The notes: generated by a model from the letters alone, not told the origin. 64,000 nt of DNA from Sipunculus nudus (GCA_026874595.1 CM049315.1:14473664-14537663); one strand, 5' to 3'. Shown: positions 39,601 through 52,359, counted from the first letter of the stretch. A program made the numbers and translations.

Positions 39601-40015
39601 TGTCAGTACACCTTTAAGTTTAGAAAAAAATTAACGTTGAAAATCCCCCAAATATCGCACCTTTTGACCCCGTGTTACCCTGAAAATTAGGCCAAGGTCT
39701 CTGAAACTTGGCCAAATTAATTCGACTTTTGTAGGGTACATCTTGTACAAATATGAATGAAATCAGACAAAAAATGATAGAATATAAAGAATACGAAGAA
39801 GAAGAAGAATAACGGCCAAAACAACTATAATATATATATAAAGATAATAATGACAAATACAAGTATCTCCACCTTTGGTTAATAATATAGCCGAGTTTGT
39901 GTGCAGTCGGAGTGTAAGAAAAGCGTAAGAGTGATGACTTCTAGATAGACTAACTTATTTATTATCACACAAGCTTCCTCGTCAGGAAGTTAGTGTATAA
40001 CTGTATATATTTATA

Positions 40016-40063
<48 letters not shown>

Positions 40064-41616
40064 TGTGTGTGTGTGTGTGTGATTTTGATTAAATTATCAT
40101 GCAGGGTTTGACAAATAAACTGAACTTCTTTTTGAGAAATGTTATTATTTGATTGCCTGATAACCTACAATCTTATACATTTTATATAATGCACATGCAT
40201 GTACTGCGCTCCAAAAGACAGGTCTGTACATATAGTGGCAGGGACATTTCTTAGGCATGGGTTTAACAAAATTCGCATTCTCACAGTGTGAGGTCGCGTA
40301 CATTAGACGTGCTATGTTCATGCATTGAAACTTCTAGAAGAAGCTTAGTGGTCAAGGCGCTCAACTCCGGATGTAAAATTCACCCAGGTCCATCCCCGCC
40401 AAAACATCAAAAGCAAGATGGCGAACGAGATGTAAATTAAACAGAATCCCTGACATCCTGCGTGCTATGATAATTTGATCCTGAAAATGACGCAATCTTT
40501 CTTATATTTGATTTATTTATATATGTGTCCTTCAGTTGAATTTATGAAAATAATTATGGTACAATAAACAGTGGTTGAGTTTGGCTATCCTAGTAAATCA
40601 TTTTCTGTTTCCTCATCTGTGTCGGACATGCAGAGTGCATTAAACTGGCAGCTCGCTGAGGCAATGTTTCAATTAAACATGAAATTTATTATTCTAAAGT
40701 CTAAAGCTGGCAGTATATTAGGCTGATCTTTGCGTCGGAATATATGAATTTGGACATTGACGTCCTTTAATTGAGATTTTATATTAGCCTGGGGTTCGCC
40801 ACCGGATCATCGAATCATACAGCGGACCACCCATTTTGCTGGATCCTATGGCCTTAATCGCGACAGCAGGATAAATGATATATCTGATAAATGCACCCGC
40901 GTTCAAATTATTTCGACGCCTAATGACTAATAATACGATTTTCACCCAAATTCGTTGACATGGCGAAGAATTGACGGGCGGTGACTCTGTCGCGCAACAA
41001 AGTCGTGCATTAACACGATAAATCCATTTTTTTCATGAGTCCTAATAGAAATAATATCTACAAAGCTTAATAGACCTCTAGATATAACAAATGATATTAT
41101 ATAATATTAACATATGCATGCAGCTTTCGGAGAATTAGCTTACCGAACAAGCTCTTCTCTGGATACATTGAGGCATGCCATGGAGACGCCGCGGTAAACA
41201 GGGAATCCAATTTTATGTGACAAAGCATCTCTCAATGAGCAAAACTTCGTGCGAAAATCTCCAGGTAGGGCGAAATCTGGAATAACCTCACGGAGAGGTG
41301 TGTCCCACGAGAAGTCGCCCTTAGCAACGAAGTCAGATATCAGAGTCGACGTGAACGCCTTAGTTAAAGATGCCACGCCTAAGAGTGTAGTTGTTTTCAT
41401 AGGCAACTGTCTCTCGTAATCCCGCATTCCGTATGCCTTGGTTAGCACGGTCTGTCCGTCCTTCACTAAAGCAATGGAAAATCCAACTCCGTCCCGGCAT
41501 TGCATGGTCTTACTGATAAATTCATCCAGGTTTTTCTCTTGGACAGGTGACAAGGTGCTCTCCCCTGTGCTAACCGCTAAAGTGAAAATAATGAACGCAG
41601 TTTGCAGGAGAGACAT
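31544..41616 (-). CDS. Secreted, probably GPI-anchored beta-lactamase-related serine hydrolase (paralogue B)
   Basis: Spliced CDS of seven exons, in transcript order 41616-41144, 37591-37443, 37030-36913, 36552-36462, 35335-35173, 32500-32333 and 32136-31544. The reading frame is unbroken for 584 aa. The first six exons match gene A exactly in length and phase, which supports both models. The start (41616) aligns with the gene A start and opens the signal peptide; an ATG nine codons upstream (41643) is less likely. Catalytic motifs are S83-L-T-K86 (the common SLTK form), Y175-S-N177 and H338-I-G340. A conserved WACTNSPGN segment follows in exon 6, then the RHLYIGDYDHPGFG C-terminal domain and a hydrophobic tail compatible with GPI anchoring. 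Intron 1 (3.55 kb) and intron 5 (2.67 kb) are enlarged by repeats, and the acceptor of exon 4 adjoins a (TA)n microsatellite. The substrate is not predictable. Confidence 0.9.
32825..34370 (+). repeat. Four-copy tandem repeat, unit about 330 bp, in intron 5 of gene B
   Basis: Units start near 32990, 33325, 33665 and 34000. Each has GGTGGCGCCACCAGTCTGCAG or a variant, then text like AAGGATATGGGTAACAGAGA, then GATTCTAGGTCCAG and AAAGGTCTCAAAAATAGA. Units 1 and 2 are nearly identical, units 3 and 4 more diverged. The block is bounded by GCTCAGCTGAC (near 32849) and GTCAGCTGAGC (near 34352), an 11-bp inverted repeat, so the whole may be one mobile unit that amplified internally. The closing GGACAGACG run and AGAGTGATCGCTACAGCT are shared with 16850-17115. 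Confidence 0.8.
34395..34480 (+). repeat. Possible SINE scrap
   Basis: A B-box-like GGTTATGAGTTCGAGTACC follows a weak A-box-like stretch. A cloverleaf cannot be drawn, and the call rests on the B-box alone. Confidence 0.25.
35575..35880. repeat. Minisatellite, unit about 29 bp, in intron 4 of gene B
   Basis: About ten imperfect copies of ATTAGTCCCAAAATATAATC plus ACTTCTTCC. Divergence between units is high, suggesting an old array. Confidence 0.8.
36559..36609. repeat. (TA)n microsatellite abutting the exon 4 splice acceptor of gene B
   Basis: About 25 AT dinucleotides end only six bases from the 3' splice site (exon 4 begins at 36552 on the minus strand). The usual pyrimidine tract and branch region are occupied by the repeat. 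Confidence 0.92.
37775..38310. repeat. Three tandem units of about 180 bp in intron 1 of gene B
   Basis: Each unit contains ATGAAAT, then a text like AAAAGTAGGTCAACCTCGACGA, then TCTGTAACTGGTCAT, then AAATCAGGTCAATA, then GCATTGC. Units are near 37780, 37960 and 38135, and divergence is moderate. Confidence 0.7.
38390..38660 (-). mobile_element. Degraded LTR fragment in intron 1 of gene B
   Basis: CAGCCCCTATTTATAAC followed by TTTCACGAAC and ACACGCGC corresponds to CAGCCCCTATTTATAGC with the same following words near 61375. On the minus strand the shared core is a TATA-box-like stretch TATAAATAGGGGCTG. It is a fragment of the same LTR family as 61044-61576. Confidence 0.55.
38710..39890. repeat. 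Two direct copies of a ~480-bp repeat, about 700 bp apart
   Basis: Copy 1 begins with ATCGCTACCAAACTTGTCAC near 38722 and copy 2 with ATCGCTACCAAACTTGCCAC near 39425. Both continue through GAAAAGTG, CATATGATATGG-type text, TTTTGACC, GAAAATTAGG, AAATATGAATGAAATC and GGCCAAAACA to GTATCTCC. They lie in intron 1 of gene B. No coding potential is seen. Confidence 0.75.
40013..40082. repeat. (TA)n then (TG)n microsatellite
   Basis: A TA run of about 45 bp is followed by a GTGTGT run; intron 1 of gene B. Confidence 0.9.
40340..40405 (+). repeat. Possible tRNA-derived SINE fragment
   Basis: TTAGTGGTCAAGGCGCTCAAC resembles a tRNA A-box region, and a diverged B-box-like AAATTCACCCAGG follows. This is weak evidence and it is not a complete tRNA. 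Confidence 0.28.
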
Positions 41617-41644
41617 GTTTAATGTAAGTGTACTGATTTGCACA

Positions 41645-44600
41645 GTGCATATACATTGCAGTCAACGTGGGTGTTATCGAAAACATGTTGGAAATGCTCT
41701 TTACGCTATGCCGACCACAATATCGAAAAAAAGCGGGTCAGGTACTCTACGCTTTCTCAAGACGATCGTAACAAGTGAGCTGGTATATAGGTCACCGTAT
41801 TTTATTACACATATCACTATGCACATGCTTCATGGTTAGCCTCTCACGTCAAATTTATGAGCATAGCCCGTGAACTCTGCCACCAAGCGCCACCAAGATC
41901 TGTATTGGTAGTGCAGAAACAAGAGCAGTTCACTCTGTCTTTAATCTAGGAGCAGACTTCTATGACGTCATGAGTATGGAGAGCCAGACAGGATCGGTCG
42001 TGAGGAACATGTTCTATCATCTACGCAGAAATAGCAAAATCCAGAACCATCTCGATGCTGAGACAGTAGCGGGGAACATCAATGCCTTGATTACATCAAG
42101 ATTTTACAACAACAACAGTCTGCTTGTTGGAACCTCCCATGCTAATACTCATAATGAGCCTTAAGCTCTGACACGTTTATATCTACGCGGGAACGCCACC
42201 ATTTAATTGTCACAAGGCCAAACAATGTAGTGTATGTTAATATAATTAGAGCGTGGTTCTAAGCCAAGTCTCTGTCATCATTTCTGTATATTAGATTTGG
42301 CTAGGTGTTTTAAAAATACGAATTTTCTCTCATCTGGACTACAACTATTTATTAGGCCTCATAATTTCATTCTCTAGTCAGACAAATTCGTTACACATTC
42401 AAGACATCTCTGTGAAAACGACTAAACCAATCTCTTTAATGTCACACATCCACGATCAGGAAAAATAGCGGACCACCCTGATCAACCGTAGCAACGTCGC
42501 AGAACAACAGCAGATAAGTCGTGCAAGATGTGAAGAAATGGAGAAGATCAACCAGGATTACAGCCGATTAGTCATAAGACTGCCTCCCGATTAATGACGA
42601 CCAAATTACGATGGAGCAACGAGTTTTTTTTATTCGTAGCGGCTTCATGGCAATTTTGAACCAGTTCAAACGAGGTTCCATGACCAATCCAGACCTGAAC
42701 AATTCCATCATCTCATCCCGACCACCAAATTACCCCACAAATTTCCCAATCGTGAAGGCGTTGCGGGCGCTTTAAGGTGCCATCGATTTGAAAGCATGGA
42801 ACGAACCCACCGGAAACAAATCCCCGTTTAATCGAAGTGGCCACATGCTCTGATGTCAATGACGGAATGACAGTCAATAACTAACAGGAAGATCTGAACT
42901 GATTGATTCAAATCTTAAGTATGCTAACATAGCTCTAATAAAAATGTCTTATCATGACAGAAAACACAATATCCACAATCCAAATGGTGATTTTTTTTAT
43001 ATACTGACTAATATTTCTTTCTCTCTTACTTTGTATAACACGGGATTACTCAGTTTTCTCACTTTAATATCTTTATCATCCATTCATCACATACTCTTTA
43101 CTTAATAAGTGTGCAAATTAATCCAAATTCAGGTACCTGTAATTACATTATCTCTTTGATTTAAATATACACACTAGATTACTTATTTTTTCGTTATACT
43201 TGGTTAAGTTGATATTTTGAAAGTTGGAATATCATCAGGATGATAGCCTAGCACTAGCCGTGACACACACGAATCAGTTATGGTCTTCCTACTGAGTTGT
43301 GACACAAGTCAAATTGAGGACCGCCCTGCAAGACCAGGCCACGCTTTATAACCGTACCTGCGCATACAGTCTTTTTTTATTTACCCTTCCAAACTTTCGT
43401 TCCCATCAAAGACAATGTCCATTAGGTCCCCATTTACAAGTCGTGTGACCTCTTAATGACAGTACAACAGTATAACATGTGATCCAATGAGGTAACGGCG
43501 GCAAGTTGCTGCTAAGTGCAAACTGAATGAGATTTGGGTATGAGAGACTGACTTAATTTAGAGCCTAAAAGTCGGAGGACCAGGAGATATTTTGAAGAGA
43601 TTTTCATGGCTATTTATGCACTGATAGTTGAGCATAAGCATTGGAATCGACAGAAAACCTTTAACACATTACTCTTATATTAATTTTCACTGATAAAAGA
43701 ATAATATCTTGCGTATTTAGAGCTAATTTTAAAAGTGTCCTCGCCGAATGGACCAAATATTAATCCAGTGATTCCAGTCTTTTTTCCAAGTTGTTGTTTA
43801 TACTAAAAAAATAATAATTATTATAAGATGAAGAATGAGAATAAGAATAATTCTTACTTTTACCATCATATCATTAAATGTTAAACAAAATTATAAATTT
43901 ATTATCAATAATATAAGAATAATATTAGATTGACACTGTTCACTTTTTCCTCTATTTTTTCTTTATTGGTAGTATTGATTTTCGTATTTAAATCACATAT
44001 TTTATCTTAGGCTGTTATTATTAGTATCAATATTTGCAAAATAACCATCTTAAAATAAATGTATTGTCATAGGGCTATTTGCACAATGACAGATATAATG
44101 ATAATTTAAATTCAGTTATTATAAAATTCATAATTTTTTTCTTAATTATACACGTATTATGCATATGATTTTACAGTTATAAATATCATCCTGACATCAA
44201 ATTTGAGAATTCACAATTGTCATGTTGTCTGATAATCAGCAGAGTCTACACTGATAGCTCTAAAATGATTATGCTGGTTTTATTGATTAAACCGGTATTT
44301 TAACAGTTGAAAAAAAATGTGAATAGTAATATGGTAGAATTTTCCAAGTAGTATTAAAGTTTATTTTTTTTTAAAATAAATTAATACATAAAAATCCTTT
44401 AAAATATCCGTGAATCCTCCAGCGCTCTTACGGATTTTCCGCTGGGAGTGATGCTTGAAGTACAAACAAAATGGTTTTGCTCCTACCCCTAGACGAGCGT
44501 CATTGATTGTTCACACCGAGGAACTATCAAATACAACGAGAACTGCTTCTCCGCTGACATGTGCAAGACTTCGCCATTTTTAGCATGAACTGAGCAAAGA

Positions 44601-45290
44601 ACAAGCGTGTTTATGCTTATAACAGGGAGGCCCTCTAGTGACGACTGTGAACACTATTTAGTATAGTATTTATATAGTATTTATACAGGGTACAGAGGTA
44701 CAATTTTCAACATGTTCCGATTTAAATAGCCCTAATGGTTACAACCGTTACTGTTTAAAGAGTTTTATTTGAACTGGTTAAACCATAATCTTCAAATGAA
44801 TTTATATTTTATGTTTGAGGTATAAGGACCACAAATTAATGTAGCACTATATCATAGAATCGCTACTTTACTTAGTGATAAAAAAAACACTAGGAAATAA
44901 GTGGATATGACAGAGCGATAATTAATTGCCCACTGCTGCTTTATTAATTGCCCTCGCAGAACCCTGTATACGAAACCACTCCTGCTTAATCACTCGCCTA
45001 ATCAAACAATTAGGTTTGCTGCACTCGGGTATGCATGCATGACGGCACACGCTAATTGCCCATAGTACACCCATTAAATGAGGTGTCCCTTAAGTGGTGT
45101 GCAATCATGTCCACCCACACACGAGAAGAATCGTACATAAAACCACGATTTCAAGCAACATTTTATTAGCAAATTCTGCAATAAAAATCAAAAGCTGTCA
45201 AAGAAATAACAACTGGTAGAAATATATACATTTACATTCATTTGTACACATCTTTAAACATCAAGGGGTATATACACATATATACATCAC

Positions 45291-45324
<34 letters not shown>

Positions 45325-47789
45325 TGATAAAAAAATAATCATTCCTAAGAAATTATAGTCTTGGTAATGCTTCTGCTTCAGAAACATAGTAACTACGCTT
45401 TTTTTCATAACAACTTTTTAAATTGGTCTCTCATTGCAGCACTTTCATCTATAAATGCTGATCAAGAGTACGGCATTCTGCAGGGAATACTAGTATTTGT
45501 ATTGTACTGGTTTCACTTAATTATTATCAAGTGCTTTGATGTCTATGTACATTGGGCGGGGAGGTATACGGGGCTTCCAGGAAACCTATCACCCAATCTG
45601 GTTTCACGCATGGCTGTTCTCGGCAACCCTGTAAGATCTGTGACGATTTAGGCCCGGTAAAGGTACACGAAGAGTTAAATTAGCCTTTCATTCGAACATC
45701 CAAAGTACCGTTATAAACGCTGGTGATTCGGAAAAATTTACGTTCTAAATCTTGTGTACGGACAGAGGATAGTCTAATCTAACGTAACCAGTCGTAATAT
45801 GTAAACAAAATTATTTGTTATCGAGTGTAAATGCATTTTGATTTGGGCCTGGGAGACGTATTACGGGAAAATTGTCCGTCTGTCTGATCATATATGTTAT
45901 AGTTAAGAATCGTCGTAATTTACCGAATTTTAGTCACATTTTTTTGTAACTATGGTTAATGTACTGTCCATTTTTATTAAAATCAATAGGAAAATGTGAA
46001 ATATTCGCATAGAACACGTATGATACGGCCGTTTTTATTGGGCCCAGGTTTTCTGACGGCCCCAAATTGAGGTTATTTGACCCTTATTAAAAGTTAAAAT
46101 TCAGCACTAAAAACACAAATTATCACCAAATTTTTATTTGTTTGGGAAGGGTTAGACCCAGTCTTCACGATTAGCTCAATTTCAGGATCGTTTCTATTAC
46201 GTAAAGGTCATTTATCGAGTGTTTAATTTGGTCCGGGTTTCTCCAGTTGGGCCCGGGTTTCAGTGGGTCCCGAACACTATCAAGTGTTTCAGCTACCCTC
46301 ATAATCAGCCAATCAGACATGCCTTGGCGGACATACCAGCCTGTGCTCGGACGCCAGGCAGAAATCTCACATACAAGCAGTACAATTTACGAAAATATTG
46401 GATTATTACGGAATATTTCACACACATGGTACGTATCGTTGGAGAGATAAGAAACTTATTAAAAGGTCTAGCGGGTTTATTTGATGTGACACGATACTTG
46501 TAAGCAATAAGGCGTTGTCAAAAATGACGAAAATATTTGCATCCTCATGGGGCCTTATAATGCGTTGCTCAGACTAAGATGTTCAGGCACCGGGCAGGGC
46601 AGGGATCTGGCCGTAATGTCAGAGGGCCGATTTGGCGCTAGCCTAGCTCGGGAATCTTCGGTCTAATCCTAATATGTATTCCAATATTGGCTGTCACCGT
46701 GAAGGGCACAAAATATCCACATTCGTATAAAATTAACACTTTATATAAACAAAAATTAAAAACAAAGTGAAACGGTCATATCTGTGGTTATGATTGACCC
46801 AAGTTCCGTTGAAGCGTCGCCTGTCACTGTCTGAGAGTCCATCTGTAAAGGTTTCACGTGAAAGGATTAATGTAAAGAAATATTCTGACATATTTGTGCA
46901 CAAGTACACAAGCGCTCTTGTAACATTTCTAGGGAAATTTCAGGGACGCAATTTGGTGTTGTAAATCATACACAGGGAAACAGTTTCATGTGGCTGTTCC
47001 GTTAACACGGGGTATATATATTCTGTTATACATGCCGCCCGCTGCATCGATGTTCAGTAGCAGCCCTTAAGTATTACCTGTACATACGTGTATATACGTG
47101 TGCGTGTCCATTGGTCACATGAGCATGGGTATACAGGGGACCACTTAATAAATATCCTTGTGTGTACATTCATTTAATTTGAATGCGAACACACGGGGGG
47201 GGGGGCAATAATATTTATATGTGTGTGTTACGGGACTTTTTTCAAGGACATGCGTATACATGTGTACGTTGATTATTAAGTGTTTAGCTATGTACTAATC
47301 GAAGGCCGTAATGTTCACAAACCAGAAAATCAGGGAGATTTTCAAGACTAGGGAAATTATGTTAAGATGAACATACCAGACCGAATCGTAAACGGATGCA
47401 AAACTTTAAAAGACAGAGAAATTACAGTACGGATTCAACGGAGTTTTTCAGTTAAATAATTTAAATAAAAAAAAAAATCTTTGTGTATTCTGCTTGTTTG
47501 ATGACCGAGACGTTGTAGGGCAATTTCCGGTCATAAGGATATTACGAGTTTTCACGTAGAGACGGATATCTTCTGCCAAATGAGGTATGAGGACCAAGAT
47601 TTTCCCTATATTGTGCGGGCGGAAGTAATAGATACAGGGACAGGCGGAGTTGTCAAGAATGTTCAATACGACCAACAACAGAACACTTGTTTACTGCAAA
47701 GAGGTCTCTGAGCTCCAAGTCTTATTTCATAATTTTTTTCTGACTGCGGTTCATCTGGCATCTTTTTACTAGTCGTTAAATCAGTAAAG
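41645..47789. other. Long gene-poor interval
   Basis: No convincing gene was found. The part 43800-44400 is extremely AT-rich; 45295-45325 is a (TA)n microsatellite. Frames at 45361-45651 and 46219-46503 have no recognisable motifs. The promoter of gene B should lie just right of 41645, but no clear TATA box could be assigned. Confidence 0.4.
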
Positions 47790-48634
47790 TCAACCTGGAA
47801 AGTTGAGTTTGGTGTTTGTGTGTCTATTTCATTTAATAAGATTTCTATAGACCGTTTCGTTGAACGGATGGAGTTTAAGGTGTTAATGGGAGCTGTTGAG
47901 GTTCACATCTACAATGACACCGTCCATACAGAAGCTAAACCAGCATTTGAACTGTTTGAAAAGGAACACATACTGACGGCACATCCAATGCCTCCTATAA
48001 CTGATGACGTCTCATTTGCTGGTGTAACCCTGGTGAGCTCAGTTTTTTTAAATGACTGCATGCTCCGTTACATATACCAGTATAGATACATCCTGGTTAT
48101 AGATTTAGATGAAAATATTGTGCCTCAAAATACCACCAATTATCACGCTCTATTGCAGGAAATAAACACCCGAGATAATGTTAAAGAGCCACGTCCTGTG
48201 TATACCTTCTGTAATGCTTATTTTAATAAAGATTAGGAGGGCGATGACAGATTCCAGAAATTCCTTCCGATGCCTCACTGAGCGGGCCATTGTATGCTTC
48301 GAAGTCAATGGTTGATCCGAGAAGATGCCTCTCAGTCTTTTATCATTACTGTTGGCAACGATTCCCCAGACTACCATACCATTTTGACATCGGAGAAAGA
48401 GGGGCGTATGGTAATCATTTCAAAAGTGCCATTATGAAAGAAGACATGTACAAAATGCTTGAAGAATTAGTTAAAGATGACACACTTATGTTCAATTTCA
48501 AACGAATTTCGGAAAATGTTCGTAAGAGACGTAGCCAACTAGGCATACGTTTCTTTAAACAAGATATGCATACGAAAGGTCTTGAGTCGGAAAGCGTGAG
48601 CCGCTCACATACAGCTGGAAGATATGAAATGTGA
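47790..48634 (+). pseudogene. GT92-family glycosyltransferase pseudogene, intronless
   Basis: A continuous frame to 48236 includes MGAVEVHIYND, then VFLNDCMLRYIYQYRYIL and IDLDENIVP (the acidic DLDE is at 48102-48113). These are the hallmark blocks of glycosyltransferase family 92 (DUF23; galactosyltransferases acting on N-glycan cores in animals). The frame is stopped by TAG at 48234, yet homologous sequence continues (EGDDRFQKFLPM) to a one-base frame loss near 48272. It resumes in another frame as SKSMVDPRRC, then VFYHYC and DDTLMFNFKRISENVRKRR, to a stop at 48632-48634. The N-terminal cytoplasmic and membrane segment is not seen. Lack of introns allows a retrocopy, but no poly-A tail was identified. 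Many invertebrate GT92 genes are themselves intron-poor, so origin is open. Confidence 0.7.
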
Positions 48635-51045
48635 AAACAGCTCAAAAGGTAATCTACGTCTGCACATGTTATACTTGTTCATTGTGCATATGAAGTGTGC
48701 TTTCGTGGACACCAGACTCACGCCGTAAGCCTCGGTTCAAGAGTGGTCTAAACCTGTATCGATGGGGACCGTCCTCTTCAGCATCCTGAAGATTTCTAAC
48801 CTGCGGTGACCGCGCTTATGAACCATCAATTCTCCTAGCTCCATTCGGGCTTTAGCTATTCTTTTAAAAACTGTTTAATTGTAATAGTATCAAATCAAAC
48901 TGAGGAAAACATGAATGGTCTTGTTATGCTGAGCTAAGGATCATGCTTGGGTGGCTCAGCAATGGTTATCACGATGTTTAACCCGGTCGGAAGATTGTTC
49001 AAAGAGGTGGATAATCTGGTTAATTGCTAATATCAAGCCTTCTTCGCCGAGGTAAACGTCGGTCGTCACCTGTAATGTAGACGCTACGGGGAAAAGGTGT
49101 ATTAGCGTACAATACTAACAATTTGACAAATACCAAGAAAAGTCCCAGTTGTGTTAAGGTTACGTTTATAGTTTCCCTACAAAATTCATCACCTTCAGTC
49201 AACATTGCTCCCTTAAAAAACGAAATTTACGCGTGTATCCCAAATTAAACCGGGCGTGCTGGCCTTGCACGCCCATTGATACAATGGAATTATAGCAGTG
49301 TATATAATTGGTATATTACCAAAAATAATAACTATATGAAAATAATGTTATATCAAAAATTGTATATGATCAAAAATAAAATATGACAAAAAAAATATAT
49401 ATATTCAAAAGAATATATCATCAAAAATATTATCCTTTCAAAAATTATGTCTTAGAAAAAGAAACATTATCAAAATAAAATAAAAAAATAATATCTTATC
49501 AAAATAATATAATAATATCTTATAAAATTAACATCTTATCAAAATTAATATCTTATCAAAAATAATAGATTATAAATAATAATATATAATCAATAATATA
49601 ATATTCTCAAAAGCTGATGAACTTGTTTTTGGTAATTTTCCTGGGTCTACAGGCATTTTTTGCCATACAGCTGTCGTTTAAATAAAGACTAGATCGACCT
49701 TTTCTGCAACCCTATTTGTTATGTTTAACACTCTGCATAACTGTTCACGGCGCACTTTCCAAGTTCCAAGAACAATTCACTGTATAATTCAAATAAGAAT
49801 CTTTTTGTGCGATAAGTTTTCTAGCTGTTAACCTGCTGCCAGTGGATGAGACAGCTGCATAATTCATAGAATTTTTAAAATCGTTTCCTGACTGCTTCAC
49901 CGCTCCTCTCATATTTCGCTTTTATTTTTATATAATACTTGATACCTTAATGATATAATATAGCTTATATAATACTTGATACCCTAAAATAGCTTTGTTG
50001 CTTTCAGCAATATTTACGAGTCTGAAGTGCGGTATTACATTCAGCTCTCTCCTGACAAATTCTCAAGGGACGCAATGACGTTAGTGTGTCACCTGGCTCT
50101 AACTGGAGAGAGTAGGAATCTTGAGCCAGTGCGGATAATACGTAAACTAACTTCTAAGGAATGTAAGCCTCCGCCATGTGTTCGTATTCACTAATTTGGC
50201 CCCTTTTCCATGGTTCATTAATGCATAAGCGACTGAATATTTGTGAATATTTCTTGATGCATTTCCAAATGCGTTTCATGTGCCAGATCCACACCAAAAT
50301 CTAATCGATTCGTAATTGCCCTTTCCCATAATGGCACAAAAATTTTATTAGACTCCATTCATTGACGAACTCGCACACAACGCACACACCAACGCACAAA
50401 CACACACGCGAACAAGAATGAACGCAAACCCGCCCGGCGGAGGCAAAGAGGGCAGAACTGTGCCAGATAGATTTCAAATGTCTCGGTGCTTTGAAATCAA
50501 ACTTTAGCAGGATTGCCGTATCATCGGCCTTGTTTTAAAGTTTTGTCTGATGTGACCCCGTGACCTTCGATCAGGTTGCAAATTTCGGCGTTCCATTTGG
50601 TTAAAACTAATTTTTTTATATAACCTGTTATGGAGAAAAGAGAGCTTGCAAAACTGTCGCACGTACACCTGGTGACACCTGGCTTGCGTGAATCATATTC
50701 GGACTGATGATCGCTTAGGAACATCTTTTTCACGACAGGGTTGTCTTTACCTCCCCCCCCCCCAAAAAAAAAAAAATCTGGAAAATCGGGGGGGGGGGGG
50801 GATTTTTCATCTTCCCAGCCTTGTCTGATACCTATTAGACTGCCTTTCGCCCTATGGGGTTTTAAACGTCAGGTACTTAAAATAAAATCATTTTAAATTA
50901 AACTAGATTACAGGTAGTCGACAAGCGACTACGTGTATCCGCCGAAATCAGAATATGACGGTTTAAGTGAGGCATGGACTGAGTGGCAAGGGGAAATAGA
51001 TTGACGTGTGTTGCATATGAGCATGGATGTCTGAAGCCGAAAAGT
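48635..51045. other. Non-coding interval
   Basis: No gene was recognised. Near 48950-49010 GGTGGCTCAGCAATGG and GGAAGATTGTTCAAA resemble A and B boxes of a tRNA-derived SINE. Near 50750-50810 there is a C-run, an A-run and a G-run forming a hairpin like the MITEs elsewhere. Confidence 0.35.
49320..49605. repeat. AT-rich minisatellite, unit about 18-20 bp
   Basis: Degenerate repeats of AATATCTTATCAAAATTA, with internal runs of A, fill this stretch. Confidence 0.75.
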
Positions 51046-51049
51046 GTAT

Positions 51050-52090
51050 GTAGGTGGCACCACCTACCACAAGATCCAGAAAGTTATCCAAGTTGTATAC
51101 ATATGCAAAATTTTAGGCAGACAAGTCAAACCACTACTTGTATATGAGTGATTTTATCACCCAGCAGACAGACAGAAGGACGCCGAGCAAAAATGGTGGC
51201 AGGTGGCGCCGCCAACTTTGTGTATGAGTAAGAGCTATGCAAGATCTATACACGTGCAAAATTTCAGGGGGATATGTCGAACCAGTCTTGAGATATTAGC
51301 CTGAATGTCTGCTGCGTAAACATAAATTTAGGTGGCGCCACCTGCCACAAAATCTAGAAAGCTATCCAAGATGTATAAACTTGCAAAATGACAGGCAGAT
51401 AAGTCAAACCACTACTGAGATATGAGTGATCTTATCCATCGGCAGACAAACAGACGGACGCTGTGCAAAAATGGTAGCAGATGGTGCCACCAGTTTTGCG
51501 TATGATAAAGAGCTATGTAAGATCTATATACAAGCAAAATTTCGAATGGATATGTCAAAATAGTCTTAAGATATAAGCCTGTAAGTCTGCAGCCTGAACG
51601 TAAATATATGTCGCGCCACCTGTCAAAGATCAAGAAAGCTATCAAGGATGTATACACATGCATAATTTCAGGTGGATAAGTTCAACCAATGCAGAGATAT
51701 GAGTGATTTTTTCCAAAGGCAGATGAACAGATGGACGTTGTGCAAAAATTGTTGCAGGTGGCGCCACCATTTTTAGTGTATGTTTTAAAGCTATCCAAGG
51801 GCAACATTTGTGCAAAACGTTTAGCCTGATCGGTCAAACGGTTCCCGAGATATGTGGGTTTAAGTGAGGAAACAGACGAACAAATGGACGCTGGGCAGAG
51901 AGGAAAGGTCAAAGGTCAACCAAAGATGATGCCGCAGCAGTTCACATGTGACCCGATCATAATTCCGAATTTTAAAAAATTCTGCCCAGTAGTTACGGAG
52001 GAGTTCTCCGGAAACCTATGCGGCGGCGGTGGCGGCGGCGTCCAACTAAAAACATCGTATCCGCAAAACTCTGTTTTGGCAGATACAGTA
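51050..52090. repeat. Second tandem array containing GGTGGCGCCACC palindromes
   Basis: Palindrome copies lie near 51054, 51201, 51332, 51480, 51611 and 51756, at spacing of about 130-150 bp. Alternate units differ: one type has GCAGACAGACAGA plus AAAAATGGTGGCAGGTGG, the other has TCTGCAGCCTGAACGTAAAT plus AGGTGGCGCCACCTGCC. The basic repeat is therefore a dimer of about 280 bp. The right boundary carries a (GGC)n-like run near 52020. The family is shared with 10885-11600. Confidence 0.78.
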
Positions 52091-52359
52091 ATCTAATTAG
52101 TAGTACCTGGAGCACTGACAGGTCATGAAGGTCCCCGCAAAAGGCCCATAGGCTTCCAGTGCGGGCTATTTGATGCCTGAAAAAATATAATATAGGACCT
52201 ACCTGATTAAACGCAGAGACCGAGAGAACTGACTCAAATTAGTATTTAAACAATAAGGGATGAGGGATGAATCAGGGAGAGTCGTGTATTAAAATAAAGG
52301 AGTTGGACACCCCAAACAACAGAGTCATAATAACATCTGATGTATTCAACTGTAAGTTT

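Noticed and set aside
41438-41839. 133-codon plus-strand frame
   Set aside because: It is antisense to exon 1 of hydrolase gene B and extends into its 5' flank without motifs.
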